A DNA stretch of 64,000 bases from Arthrobacter sp. Leaf137 (GTDB lineage Bacteria; Actinomycetota; Actinomycetes; Actinomycetales; Micrococcaceae): contig NZ_LMOI01000003.1 of assembly GCF_001423525.1 (NCBI RefSeq), forward strand, positions 81,630-145,629, in the 5' to 3' direction. A program made the translations under genes and the position numbers. Shown piece by piece: positions 38,711 through 47,697 of the stretch. The notes beneath the pieces are model-generated. The model worked only from the letters and a program-made list of their open reading frames with translations, had not been told where the DNA came from and did no database searches. Position 1 is the stretch's first letter, and every line of letters starts with the position of its first letter.

Positions 38711-40027
38711 ATTTCCACGGACGCTTTCTTCGGCAATCTCACCCGGATCCGCAACGTCATCATCCCCGGCAGGGCGCGTGCGGTGCTGAACACCCCGCGC
38801 GGACTGCTGGGCGGGTTCATCGTGGTGCACCTGGTCTTCCTCATCTTCGCGGCCTCTTTGTCCCTGCGCGGCGAGGCCTTCAGCGATACGTTCATCTACC
38901 GCGACTGGGCCATGGCCGGGTTCAACGACGCCAACCTGTCCGGTGGCCCCAGCCCCTGGGTCTACCCCATCCTCGCGCTCATCCCCATGGCCATCGCCGG
39001 CGCCGCCGGACCGGGACCCTTCTTCTTCCTCTGGGTCCTGATGACCACCCTCCTCAACGGCTGGGCCCTGCTCAAACTGACCGAACGCGGCCGCAACACG
39101 GACGCCATCCCCGCGGGCTGGTGGTGGCTGGCTTTCACCTTCCTGATGGGCTGGCTTGGCTTCGCCCGCGTGGACGGCCTCACCGCTCCCCTGGTCCTGG
39201 TGGCCCTGGCCTACGGCGTGGGCCGGCCCTTCATCGCCTCCGTCCTGCTGGCCATCGGCACCTGGGTGAAGGTGTGGCCGGCGGCCATCATGCTGGCCCT
39301 GTTCGCTGTTGTCAAGAACCGGCTCGTGGTGGTCCTGGCCGGGCTTGCGACGTCGGCGGCCGTCGTCGCGCTGGCAGCAGCGCTCGGCAGCGTCCCCAAG
39401 CTGCTGAACTTCCTCACCCAGCAGGGCGACCGCGGCATGCAGCTCGAAGCCACCTTCACCACCCCGTGGCTCTGGCTGTCCGTCCTGAATGCCGGCGGCT
39501 CCCGCATGTACATGAACACGGACATCAACTCCATGCAGGTGGACGGCCCGGGAACCGCCACCATGTCCGTGCTGATGCAGCCGCTGCTGATTCTGGCAGC
39601 CCTCCTGGTGGCCGGCATGACCTTCTGGGCACTCCACAACGGCAAGCAGCACAAGGTGGCCGGCGGCGTGGACCGCACCGAGCTGCTCCTGGCCGGCGCC
39701 CTCGCCCTTGCCGCAGCATTCGTGGTGTTCAACAAGGTGGGCTCCCCGCAGTTCATGGTGTGGCTTGGCCCCGCCGTCGCCGTGGGCCTGGCGCACAGCT
39801 GGCGTGAATGGCGCGTCCCCGCGGTGATGCTCATCGCCATCGCCGTGGCCACCTACTTCATCTACCCGCTCTTCTACGACGCCCTCAGCCACAACAACCC
39901 GTGGATGGCGCTGGTGCTGACCATCCGCAACGTCCTGCTGGTGGTCCTGTTCCTGTGGAGCGTCCGCCGGCTGTACCTGCTGGGCAAGAAAACCCCGGCA
40001 TCTGCTCCTGCGCTGAAGGAGTCCTGA
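38711..40027 (+). CDS. GT87-type (DUF2029) membrane glycosyltransferase, copy 1
   Basis: A polytopic protein of about 438 residues with ten or more membrane helices, like polyprenol-phosphate-mannose-dependent mannosyltransferases. Features are a long first loop with SDTFIYRDWAMAG, WVYPILALIP, and TWVKVWPAAIMLALF. Start: AAGGA at 38699-38703 lies seven bases before an ATT at 38711, and the next gene has the same layout with ATTTCCACG, so ATT is proposed. GTG 38684 (nine codons up, no ribosome site) is the conventional choice. It probably adds mannose to envelope lipoglycan. Confidence 0.82.
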   Translation: MSTDAFFGNLTRIRNVIIPGRARAVLNTPRGLLGGFIVVHLVFLIFAASLSLRGEAFSDTFIYRDWAMAGFNDANLSGGPSPWVYPILALIPMAIAGAAGPGPFFFLWVLMTTLLNGWALLKLTERGRNTDAIPAGWWWLAFTFLMGWLGFARVDGLTAPLVLVALAYGVGRPFIASVLLAIGTWVKVWPAAIMLALFAVVKNRLVVVLAGLATSAAVVALAAALGSVPKLLNFLTQQGDRGMQLEATFTTPWLWLSVLNAGGSRMYMNTDINSMQVDGPGTATMSVLMQPLLILAALLVAGMTFWALHNGKQHKVAGGVDRTELLLAGALALAAAFVVFNKVGSPQFMVWLGPAVAVGLAHSWREWRVPAVMLIAIAVATYFIYPLFYDALSHNNPWMALVLTIRNVLLVVLFLWSVRRLYLLGKKTPASAPALKES

Positions 40028-40028
40028 C

Positions 40029-41312
40029 ATTTCCACGACGTTCTTTGACCGCCTGGTCAGTGTCCGCACCCGGCTGCTCCCGGCGAAGGTGGTGGACTGG
40101 TTCGCCCGGCCGTCCAGCGTGTGGTGGGGTTTCGCCGTCGTGCACCTGTACTTCCTGGGCTGGATGGCCTCCTTCTTCCTGAACGGCGACACCTTCAGCG
40201 ACACGGAGCAGTACCGCCAGTGGGCCACGGACGGCTACAACCCGCAGGACCTGGACGGCAAGATCAGCCCCTGGGTCTACCCGGTGCTGGCCCAGCTGCC
40301 CATCTTCCTGGCGAACATCGCCGGGCCCAGCCTGTACCTGCTCATGTGGTTCCTGATCATCACGGCCCTCAACGCCGTCGGGATCCTGTACCTGACGCGC
40401 GGGCCGCGCAAGGTCATCGGCATCGCCCCCGCGTGGTGGTGGCTTTTCTTCACCATCTTCATGGGCTACCTCAGCTTCGCCCGGGTGGAAGGCATCACCG
40501 CCCCGATCGTGCTCATCGCACTGCTGTACGCGGCGGAACGCCCCGTCGTTGCCGGCGTCCTGCTCAGCATCGTCACGTGGATCAAGGTATGGCCCGCGGC
40601 CGTCCTGGCGCCCATCGTGATCGCCAGCCACAAGCGCATCCAGGTGATCCTGGCCGGCGCCGGAGTTACCGCCGTCGTGGCCCTGGGGACGTGGCTGTCC
40701 GGCGGCCTGCCGCACATCATGGACTTCCTCCTGAACCAAGGCGAACGCGGCATGCAGCTCGAAGCCACCTTCTCCACGCCGTGGGTGTGGCTGAGCGTCT
40801 TCAACATCGCCGGGTCCAAAATGGCGGACAACACGGCCATCAACTCCACCGAGGTCTACGGCCCGGGCGCCAGCACCGCGGCGTTCCTGATGCAGCCGCT
40901 GCTGATCCTCGCGGCCGCGGTGGCCGCCGTCCTGCTGGTCCGCGCATTGAAACGCGGGGCCGAACGCGAGGAACTGTTCCTCGAGGGGTCCCTGATGATG
41001 GTCACCGCCTTCATCGTGTTCAACAAGGTGGGCTCGCCGCAGTTCATCGTCTGGCTGGCTCCGGTGATCATCGCCGGCCTCGCGCACGACTGGGACCGCT
41101 GGAAGGTCCCGGCGGCGCTGCTGATGGGCATCGCCCTGACCACGTTCGTGATCTACCCGCTGTTCTACACTCCGCTGATCCACGCCCACCCGGTCATGGC
41201 GGCCATCCTGACCACCCGCAACGTTTTGCTGGTAGTGCTGCTCTGGTGGTCGGTGAAGCGGACGGCCGAGCTGGGCCGGAAGAATTCCACCCCGGTAACT
41301 GCCGGGGCCTAG
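40029..41312 (+). CDS. GT87-type (DUF2029) membrane glycosyltransferase, copy 2
   Basis: A tandem paralogue, about 427 residues, one base after copy 1's stop. It shares RGMQLEATFSTPWVWLSV and FNKVGSPQFIVWLAP with copy 1. AAGGAG at 40016-40021 lies seven bases before ATT 40029, and the N-terminus FFDRLVSVRTRLLPAKVVDWF aligns with copy 1 upstream of the first conventional start (GTG 40089). So the ATT start is likely and GTG 40089 would lose twenty residues. Its TAG overlaps the convergent mptB-like stop by four bases (CTAG). Envelope mannan synthesis is inferred. Confidence 0.82.
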   Translation: MSTTFFDRLVSVRTRLLPAKVVDWFARPSSVWWGFAVVHLYFLGWMASFFLNGDTFSDTEQYRQWATDGYNPQDLDGKISPWVYPVLAQLPIFLANIAGPSLYLLMWFLIITALNAVGILYLTRGPRKVIGIAPAWWWLFFTIFMGYLSFARVEGITAPIVLIALLYAAERPVVAGVLLSIVTWIKVWPAAVLAPIVIASHKRIQVILAGAGVTAVVALGTWLSGGLPHIMDFLLNQGERGMQLEATFSTPWVWLSVFNIAGSKMADNTAINSTEVYGPGASTAAFLMQPLLILAAAVAAVLLVRALKRGAEREELFLEGSLMMVTAFIVFNKVGSPQFIVWLAPVIIAGLAHDWDRWKVPAALLMGIALTTFVIYPLFYTPLIHAHPVMAAILTTRNVLLVVLLWWSVKRTAELGRKNSTPVTAGA

Positions 41313-42928
41313 CCCCTTCCGGCCTGGTCCACGGACGTCCGGTCCGCGTTGGCGCGGCGGGCCGCCCGGCGCTCCGCCACCCACTGCCAGCCCGTGCGGG
41401 CCAGGTCCAGCGGACGCCCTTCGATGAGCAGCTTGCGTGTATGCACGTCGAGGAATAGAAGGTAGAACGTAAAGGCCAGCGCGGTGACGAACGCCAGCGA
41501 CGACGGCGGGATGGGCAGTTCCACGAAGCCCCAGACGGAGAGCTGGTCCTGCGCGCCGAACACCACGAAGAACGTGACGCCCACGTACAGGGACCGGATC
41601 TGCCAGTCGTCGCGGATGCCGGTGACGGCCAGGAACGGCAGGAACCACAGGATGTACCAGGGCTGGATGATGGGCGAGAGCATCACGACGGCGGTGAACG
41701 CCAACGCCATCCGGCGCACCGCCCGCGAATAGTCGCCGCGGAACATGAGCAGCAGCACCAGCCCGATGGCGGTCCACTTCATGCCGGTCCGAAGCCACGT
41801 GGCCAAGGTTCCGCCCGGCAGGCCGAGGACGTTGGCGAGGAACTCCACCTGCTGCCCCAGGAACCCTGAGGGTGAGTAGCCGGTGTAGCCGGGGGTGGTG
41901 TCCAGGATGGCCCACGTCCAGCCCATACCAAGGTTGTACGGGATACCGCTCAGCAGCAGGACGGCCAGGCTGATGCCCGCCGTTGCACCCCACATCAGGA
42001 ACTTCCGGAGCCACGACGCCGACGGCCCGGCCCACATCACACCCATGAACGGCAGCAGGAGCACAGTGATGGGCTTGATGCCGATCGAGGCGGTGACCAG
42101 CAGGATGCCGAGCAGGTAGCGCCGGGTGGCCGCGAAGTACACGCCGGCCACGGCCAGGCCCACCATCAGGGCATCATTGTGGGCGCTGGCGATGAAGCTG
42201 ATCAGGAACAGCGGGTTGGCCACCGTGATCCACAGCGCCCGGGCACCGTTGATGCCGTGCAGTTCGGCGAGCTTGGGCACGTAGATGACGCAGAGCAGCA
42301 CGCCGACGCCGGCAAGCAGGCGGAAGAGGAGGACGGACGCGTCAGGCTGGGCTCCGGTCAGCCCCACCACACCGCGCGCGAGCCAGAGGAAGTACGGTCC
42401 GTAGGGTGTCCGGTTTTCCGCCCAGGCGGGATCGGCGCCGAGCGCGAACCAGTTGTTAAGGGTGGAAATTCCCACCTCGTACGGGTTTTGGCCTTCCTGG
42501 ACCAGCCGTCCCTGGCCTGTGTACGCGTAGACGTCGCGGGAAAACACGGGGACGCAGAAGATCAGCGGCAGCGACCACGCGGACACGGCAATGACCACGG
42601 ACCGCAGGGATTTGCTGCCCCAGTCCGCGAGCCGTTGCCCCAGCCGCAGCCAGGAGCGCATGAGCAGCATGGCGCCGAGGGTGAGGAGGAAGGTGGAGAC
42701 CGTGACGCCCCATCCTTCGGTGCGCAGGGCGATGACCACTGGCTGGCGGATCATGGGCGAGCCGTTGGCGATCCACCCGGTACCGATGGAGCCTACGAAC
42801 ATCATCAGGGAGCCGATGAAGCCTTCGATGGTGGCGAGGTAGGCACGTCCTTTGGCCGGCGCGGACGCCGTTGCCGGTGTGCCCGGCTGGCTGTCCGAAG
42901 TCCGGAGGTGTGACCCGCCTGCCGTCAT
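41309..42928 (-). CDS. mptB: Polyprenol-phosphate-mannose alpha-1,6-mannosyltransferase (MptB-like)
   Basis: A 539-residue integral membrane GT-C enzyme with about twelve helices. The acidic DVY motif appears in FSRDVYAYTGQGRLVQEGQNPYE, and YGPYFLWLARG, SAHNDALMVGLAVAG, and IIQPWYILWFLPFLA are blocks I associate with MptB/MptA, which extend the alpha-1,6-mannan core of lipomannan from polyprenyl-phosphomannose. It faces the two GT87-type genes, so the three form an envelope-glycan locus. ATG 42928 gives MTAGGSHL; an upstream ATG at 43003 is less family-like. Confidence 0.88.
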   Translation of the reverse strand: MTAGGSHLRTSDSQPGTPATASAPAKGRAYLATIEGFIGSLMMFVGSIGTGWIANGSPMIRQPVVIALRTEGWGVTVSTFLLTLGAMLLMRSWLRLGQRLADWGSKSLRSVVIAVSAWSLPLIFCVPVFSRDVYAYTGQGRLVQEGQNPYEVGISTLNNWFALGADPAWAENRTPYGPYFLWLARGVVGLTGAQPDASVLLFRLLAGVGVLLCVIYVPKLAELHGINGARALWITVANPLFLISFIASAHNDALMVGLAVAGVYFAATRRYLLGILLVTASIGIKPITVLLLPFMGVMWAGPSASWLRKFLMWGATAGISLAVLLLSGIPYNLGMGWTWAILDTTPGYTGYSPSGFLGQQVEFLANVLGLPGGTLATWLRTGMKWTAIGLVLLLMFRGDYSRAVRRMALAFTAVVMLSPIIQPWYILWFLPFLAVTGIRDDWQIRSLYVGVTFFVVFGAQDQLSVWGFVELPIPPSSLAFVTALAFTFYLLFLDVHTRKLLIEGRPLDLARTGWQWVAERRAARRANADRTSVDQAGRG

Positions 42929-43069
42929 GATTGTGTCTGGTCCCCTACCTGGTTGCGGCGCTGGCTGGACCAGCGAGAATAGGCCGCCCTGCAACCCGCC
43001 CATTTTATCAGCCGGCTTTGCTGCTGCTCCGGTCCGCGGCCGGGAGACGCCCCACAGTTTCGTGAAGCC

Positions 43070-43471
43070 TTACTGCGCGTGGAGTAGCGCCAGGAACTCA
43101 TCTGCCATGCCGAGTTGTTCCTCCAGCTTGGCACGGCGCCGCGCGGCCTCCTCGATGAAGGTGTTCAGCTCCGCTCTGATAGCGGTTTCATCCTGGCCGG
43201 GCTCGGAGGCCTCCAGCGCGTCAATGACCCGCAGGAGCCCGGCCATGGCCTCGAGGGTGAATCCCAGTGGCTTCATCCGGCGGATCACCAGCAGGCGGGT
43301 GAAGTCGCGTTCGGTGTAGAGCCGGAAGCCGCCCTCGGTCCGGCCCGACGGTTTGAGCAGACCCACCTCGTCGTAGTGCCGGATGGTCCGCAACGACATC
43401 TGCGACCGGTCCGCGAGCTCGCCGATGTGCATCGTCGCCACCACTTCTTCGGCGGTCATTTCCTTCACCAT
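43070..43471 (-). CDS. MerR family transcriptional regulator
   Basis: A 133-residue MerR protein: winged helix-turn-helix at about 15-82 (MHIGELADRSQMSLRTIRHYDEVGLL and FTRLLVIRRMKPLGFTLEAM) followed by a coiled-coil helix of about 45 residues (TFIEEAARRRAKLEEQLG). It has no effector domain. Start choice among TTG 43492, ATG 43471 and inner ATGs is uncertain. An ACCCT-N6-AGGGT dyad at 43492-43507 sits at its 5' end. It is divergent from the SulP gene. Confidence 0.88.
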   Translation of the reverse strand: MVKEMTAEEVVATMHIGELADRSQMSLRTIRHYDEVGLLKPSGRTEGGFRLYTERDFTRLLVIRRMKPLGFTLEAMAGLLRVIDALEASEPGQDETAIRAELNTFIEEAARRRAKLEEQLGMADEFLALLHAQ

Positions 43472-43491
43472 CACGTCACCAACCCTGGTCA

Positions 43492-43507
43492 ACCCTCACG
43501 TTAGGGT
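43492..43507. promoter_or_regulatory. MerR operator candidate
   Basis: Imperfect palindrome ACCCT-CACGTT-AGGGT with ACGT at the centre, between the MerR and SulP genes. This matches the form of many actinobacterial MerR operators. Confidence 0.6.
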
Positions 43508-43700
43508 AGTGTTGCACAAGCATCCGGACGTTGCCGGTGCATTCCTTCTCCACCCATTGTCTTCCATGACCGGGCTGGACCCGTGCGCAGCGTGGCGCAG
43601 AAACGTTCCCCACCGCTCTTCCCCAACAGAGCCGAGTCCCTGGAGCCGCTCCTTGGCCGTCGCCGACCGCCCCCGCCTTCTCCGGCAACCCATCACCGTC

Positions 43701-45152
43701 ATGACCGCCCTCCGCTCTCCGCGGCAACTGTCCCGCGAGGTCCTCGCCGGGATGGTCACAACGCTGGCGCTGGTCCCTGAAGTCATCTCCTTCTCAATCG
43801 TCGCGGGAGTCGATCCGATGGTGAGCCTTGTCGCCTCCATCGTGCTGGCCCTGGCGATGTCCATCCTGGGCGGACGGCCGGGAGTGGTCACCGCGGCGGC
43901 CGGTTCCGTGGCCCTGGTCATAGCCCCGCTGGTGCACGAACACGGCGTGCAGTACGTCCTGCCGACGGTGCTCCTGGCCGGCGTTATCCAGGTGGTCTTT
44001 GGCCTGGCCGGCCTCGCCCGCCTGATGCGGTTCATTCCCCGCTCGGTGATGATCGGGTTCGTCAATGCCCTGGGTGTGCTGATCTTCATGGCGCAGGTGC
44101 CGCACGTCCTCAACGTCCCGTGGCTCGCCTACGCCCTGTTCGCCCTGACTTTCGCGATCATCTTCATCCTTCCGCGGTTCACGAAGGTGGTCCCGTCGCC
44201 GCTGGTGGCGATCGTCGTCGTGACCGCAATCGCGATCATTGCCGGCCTCGCGGTTCCAAACGTCTCTGACGAGGGGCCCCTCACAGGCAAGCTTCCCGGC
44301 TTTACTCCGTTCCTCTTCCCGGTGAACGTTGAGACGTTCCAGCTGATCCTGCCCACCGCGCTGAGCGTGGCCTTCGTGGGGCTCATGGAAACGCTCCTCA
44401 CCGCAAAACTCGTCGACGACATCACCGACACCCCGTCGCACAAGGGCCGCGAGTCCTGGGCGCTGGGCGTCTCGAACATCCTTGCCGGTTTCTATGGCGG
44501 CATCGCCGGGTGCGCCATGATCGGGCAGACGGTGCTGAACGTGAAGACCGGGCAGGCCCGCACCCGCATCTCCACGGTGGTGGCCGGGGTGTTCCTGCTG
44601 GCGCTGGTAACGGGGCTCAGCTCGATCATGGGCCAGATTCCCATGGTGGCCCTCGCCGCCGTGATGATGGTGGTGGCCGTCACAACCGTCGACTGGCACA
44701 GCGTCAAGCCGTCCACCCTGAAGCGCATGCCCCTGCCGGAGACGCTCGTCATGGGCGTGACGGTCGCCGTCGTGGTGTTCACCGGGAACCTTGCCTACGG
44801 CGTCCTGGTGGGTGTGGTGCTTGCCATGGTGCTGTTCGCGCGCCGGGTGGCCCACGTCATCAGCGTGGAGCGGAAACTGGCGGACGACGGCGAAAGCGTC
44901 CGCTACGACGTGGTGGGGCCGCTCTTCTTCGGCAGCAGCAACGACCTCGTGGAACACTTTGCGTACGCCGACGACCCGGCGTCGGTGACCATCAACCTCA
45001 GCCGTGCCCAGATTTGGGACGCCTCCACCGTCGCCGCCCTCGACTCCATCGAAACGAAATACGCCGACCACGGGGCAAAAGTGGCCATTGAGGGCCTCGA
45101 TGAACGCAGCACCGGATTCCACCGCCGCCTCAGCGGGCACCTCGGCTCCTGA
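43701..45152 (+). CDS. SulP family anion transporter with STAS domain
   Basis: A 483-residue SLC26/SulP transporter. The membrane domain has MVTTLALVPEVISFSIVAGVDP, AAGSVALVIAPLV and GLMETLLTAKLVDD, and MIGQTVLNVKTGQARTRIS in the central region. The C-terminal STAS domain begins near 400 (RYDVVGPLFFGSSNDLVEHF). It imports sulfate, bicarbonate or another anion. ATG 43701 is used; the frame is open to 43383 and ATG 43566 would add 45 Arg/Pro-rich residues. No clear ribosome site is seen for either. Control by the divergent MerR is likely. Confidence 0.9.
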   Translation: MTALRSPRQLSREVLAGMVTTLALVPEVISFSIVAGVDPMVSLVASIVLALAMSILGGRPGVVTAAAGSVALVIAPLVHEHGVQYVLPTVLLAGVIQVVFGLAGLARLMRFIPRSVMIGFVNALGVLIFMAQVPHVLNVPWLAYALFALTFAIIFILPRFTKVVPSPLVAIVVVTAIAIIAGLAVPNVSDEGPLTGKLPGFTPFLFPVNVETFQLILPTALSVAFVGLMETLLTAKLVDDITDTPSHKGRESWALGVSNILAGFYGGIAGCAMIGQTVLNVKTGQARTRISTVVAGVFLLALVTGLSSIMGQIPMVALAAVMMVVAVTTVDWHSVKPSTLKRMPLPETLVMGVTVAVVVFTGNLAYGVLVGVVLAMVLFARRVAHVISVERKLADDGESVRYDVVGPLFFGSSNDLVEHFAYADDPASVTINLSRAQIWDASTVAALDSIETKYADHGAKVAIEGLDERSTGFHRRLSGHLGS

Positions 45153-45194
45153 CACTTCCGGCCAGTTGAGCCCGGGCCAGCGGTCAGGTGCGTG

Positions 45195-45632
45195 CTAGCG
45201 CCGGACGAGGATGTTGACCTGGATCAGGGCATAACCCTGGCCCACCAGGTCCCCGGTATCCCCGCCGTCGGCCACCACGGCCGCCTCGCTTCCGTACCCC
45301 AGAAGATTGGTGGTCAGCACCGGCCCGCCGTCCGTTGCGCACGCCGAACCCCACCGGTCCTTGCCTTCGTCCGCAACCTGGATCAGGCAGAATCCCGCCT
45401 TCTGGTCGGGGCGGGCAAGGTAGAACCGGAAGCCTCCGTGATCGGCAGCCAGCCTGACAGTGGAGGGGTCAGTGCCCTTGAGGTCCACGAACACGGGAAC
45501 CTCATCTTCGGCGGAAGCTGCCCGGTCAAGAATTGCCATGCCCGGCTGCTGCGGCTCCGGGCTACATGCCGCCAGCGTCAGCATCGCCACGGCTACAACT
45601 GCGGACGTCACTACAGAGCCTCGGACCGGCAC
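45195..45632 (-). CDS. Predicted lipoprotein
   Basis: A 145-residue secreted protein with lipobox LAAC at residues 20-23 (AMLTLAACS). The mature part has a beta-rich pattern and two cysteines (FCLIQV and GSACATDG), probably a disulfide. I do not recognise the domain. It starts at GTG 45632 with GGTGGGGGA upstream. No operon partner. Confidence 0.7.
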   Translation of the reverse strand: MPVRGSVVTSAVVAVAMLTLAACSPEPQQPGMAILDRAASAEDEVPVFVDLKGTDPSTVRLAADHGGFRFYLARPDQKAGFCLIQVADEGKDRWGSACATDGGPVLTTNLLGYGSEAAVVADGGDTGDLVGQGYALIQVNILVRR

Positions 45633-45868
45633 GATTCCCCCACCTCAAAAGAAAATATCTACTAGCAACGATATTGCCGGGGAACACGTTGCGCAAAAGC
45701 GACTTGACTTGATCCATGCAGCAATTCGATGTTATGAAAAGCGACGGACCGAAGTATTTACCAGCATGTCTCGTGGCCGTCAATTCATAAACAAGGGGAA
45801 TTGCGCCGGATATCCCTGCTACGCTCTATCCGCCATCGAAATCGTATGGATTTACAAAATGGGGGAAA

Positions 45869-46450
45869 ATGAATATCAGAAAAATTCTTTTGGCAGCCAC
45901 AATCTCCGCAGGCCTCAGCCTCGGCCTCGCTGGGCCTGCCCACGCATCCGAAACGCCGCCGGCGGCGCCTTCCAGTGACAATGTCCAGGCCGCAGTAGAC
46001 CACCACTTTGCGAACCTTAATGCGCCTGCCATGCCTTCCAAGGGGGAGATGGCCGGCACGGATGCCGTAGGGGACACCTACCGCGTCACCATCACCGGCC
46101 AGCAGTACGGAACCGAATCCCCGGACATTCTGACAAGCTGCAGGAATCCCGGCGCAACCTGCAGCCTGTCCCGTGCAGTGACCATGTCAGCCACAGTGTC
46201 GGGTGGGTTCGGATTGTCGGCGGGCGCCGTCAGCGCACAAGCGGGACTCAGCTATTCGGTATCCGTCTCCGATACTGTCTCCTGCACGTCGCCGGTCCTG
46301 GGCTATAACCAGCTTTACATCGCACGCCCGTCTGGAACATTCGTTTTTTACAATGTTGACCGTTACAACCTCTTCGGTTTTCATACCGGCACTGAACGTG
46401 GAACAGCGTTTTTCCCCACAGGTGTTTCGTGCCGGGTGATTTACGGGTAG
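45869..46450 (+). CDS. Secreted protein of unknown function
   Basis: A 193-residue protein with a signal peptide (MNIRKILLAATISAGLSLGL, cleavage after AHA at about 26). The mature domain contains cysteine pairs (SCRNPGATC; a second pair SCTSP/SCRVIYG) and Ser/Val-rich beta-strand-like repeats (SATVSGGFGLSAGAVSAQA, GLSYSVSVSDTVS). The closest impression is of small beta-sandwich or pore-forming secreted proteins, without assignment. The upstream 230 bp is AT-richer than the surroundings. GGGGGAAA precedes the ATG. Confidence 0.65.
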   Translation: MNIRKILLAATISAGLSLGLAGPAHASETPPAAPSSDNVQAAVDHHFANLNAPAMPSKGEMAGTDAVGDTYRVTITGQQYGTESPDILTSCRNPGATCSLSRAVTMSATVSGGFGLSAGAVSAQAGLSYSVSVSDTVSCTSPVLGYNQLYIARPSGTFVFYNVDRYNLFGFHTGTERGTAFFPTGVSCRVIYG

Positions 46451-46465
46451 GACAATACGGGGATG

Positions 46466-46505
46466 AGGGCACCCATTACCTGAATTTGGGGATGGGTGCC
46501 CTTTC
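46466..46505 (+). terminator. Terminator of the secreted-protein gene
   Basis: Stem AGGGCACCCAT with ATGGGTGCCCT, followed by TTCG. It lies 16 bases after the stop. Confidence 0.85.
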
Positions 46506-46538
46506 GTGCTCCAGGAGATTGAATGGCCAAGGGCAGGA

Positions 46539-47567
46539 CTATTCCCCGTGAGGGGCCGCCGTCGATTCCCGGACCACCAGCTTCGTGGCCAGCTCGACCC
46601 TTCGGGAGTCCGGCACCTCCCCCTGGACCTGGCGGAGGATAATCCGGAGGGCCGCCCGGCCGATGTCCCGCAGCGGCTGCGCCACTGTGGTCAGGGCCGG
46701 AACGGACTCCTCCGCCTGCCGGATGCCATCGAATCCCACCACGCTGAGCTCCTGCGGGATCCTGACCTGTTGACGGAGGGCCTCGGCGATAACGCCCAAG
46801 GCGATGGTGTCACTGGCGGCAACCACCGCTGTGGGCCGGGGCTCGAGCAACAGCAGGTCGCGGAGCCGCCGCGCGCCGTCGTCGGACCTGAACTCTCCGG
46901 CCAGGACGTACCGGTCCTCCGCAGCGATTCCCTACGAGCGCAACGCCGCAAGATAGCCGTGCAGCCTGGCCTGGCTGCACTCCACCGTCTCAGGACCGCC
47001 AAGGAACGCTATGCGCCGGTGTCCCAGTGACAGGAGATGCGCCGTGGCGTCCTTGGCGCCGGCCCAGTCGGTGCAGCCGACGCTTACCGCCTGCTCCGAC
47101 GGCGGATTCAGCGGATCGATGACCACCACGGGAACGCCGCGGCGGTGAAAGGCGTCCAGCGGCGCATCGCCGAAGGCCGAGGTCACCACGATCATTCCGC
47201 ACCGCCCCTGGTCCACGATGCGCTGGGCACGTTGCTCCGGGTTGGGCGCTCCCCCGCGCGAACCCGTGCTGCTCAGCACCACCTCCACGCCGCCAGCCGC
47301 GGCCGAATCCATAATTCCGGCCAGCACCTCCGCCGTGTAGCCGGAGTTCAGGGAGTCGACCACCACCTCCACCACCGGGACTGCAGCGACGGAGCGGCGG
47401 TGCTGCACCGGCGACCTGTAACCCGACTCCTCCAGGATGGCGAGGACCCGCTTCCGGGTTTCAGCGGCAACGTCCGGCCGGCCGTTGATCACCTTGGAGA
47501 CGGTGGGAACTGAGACGCCGGCCTGCCGCGCCACCGCCGAGAGTGTCATCCTGCTGCGATTGGCCAT
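46539..47567 (-). pseudogene. LacI family regulator interrupted by an amber codon
   Basis: Starting at ATG 47567, the protein has a normal LacI helix-turn-helix (TLSAVARQAGVSVPTVSKVI) and half of the sugar-binding domain. At 46932-46934 an in-frame TAG follows YLAALRS; the same frame continues GIAAEDRYVLAGEFRSDD through DTIALGVIAEALRQ to a stop at 46539-46541, giving a full-length LacI of 342 codons. So one substitution, not a frameshift, splits it. It could be a nonsense pseudogene, a base-call error, or suppressed. The adjacent operator pair is intact. Confidence 0.85.
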
Positions 47568-47588
47568 CCGCGCTTCCCATCCCGTCGT

Positions 47589-47601
47589 CGAAAGTTTTCG
47601 G
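47589..47601. promoter_or_regulatory. LacI operator O1
   Basis: CGAAAGTTTTCGG, 21 bp upstream of the lacI start codon. It is the exact reverse complement of O2 at 47664-47676. Confidence 0.75.
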
Positions 47602-47663
47602 TGGGTGAAAGGCTTGACGCGGAAACACAACCCAAATTAGCGTCAAGTTATCCCGAAATAGTA

Positions 47664-47676
47664 CCGAAAACTTTCG
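47664..47676. promoter_or_regulatory. LacI operator O2
   Basis: CCGAAAACTTTCG, 21 bp upstream of the first dehydrogenase ATG. Together with O1 it is symmetric about the divergent promoter region, 75 bp centre to centre. Confidence 0.75.
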
Positions 47677-47697
47677 AACGGCTGCAAAGAGGCACCT

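Noticed and set aside
39885..42035. 716-codon minus-strand frame opposite the GT87 genes
   Set aside because: Antisense shadow; membrane enzymes on the plus strand and MptB on the minus strand in another frame account for the region.
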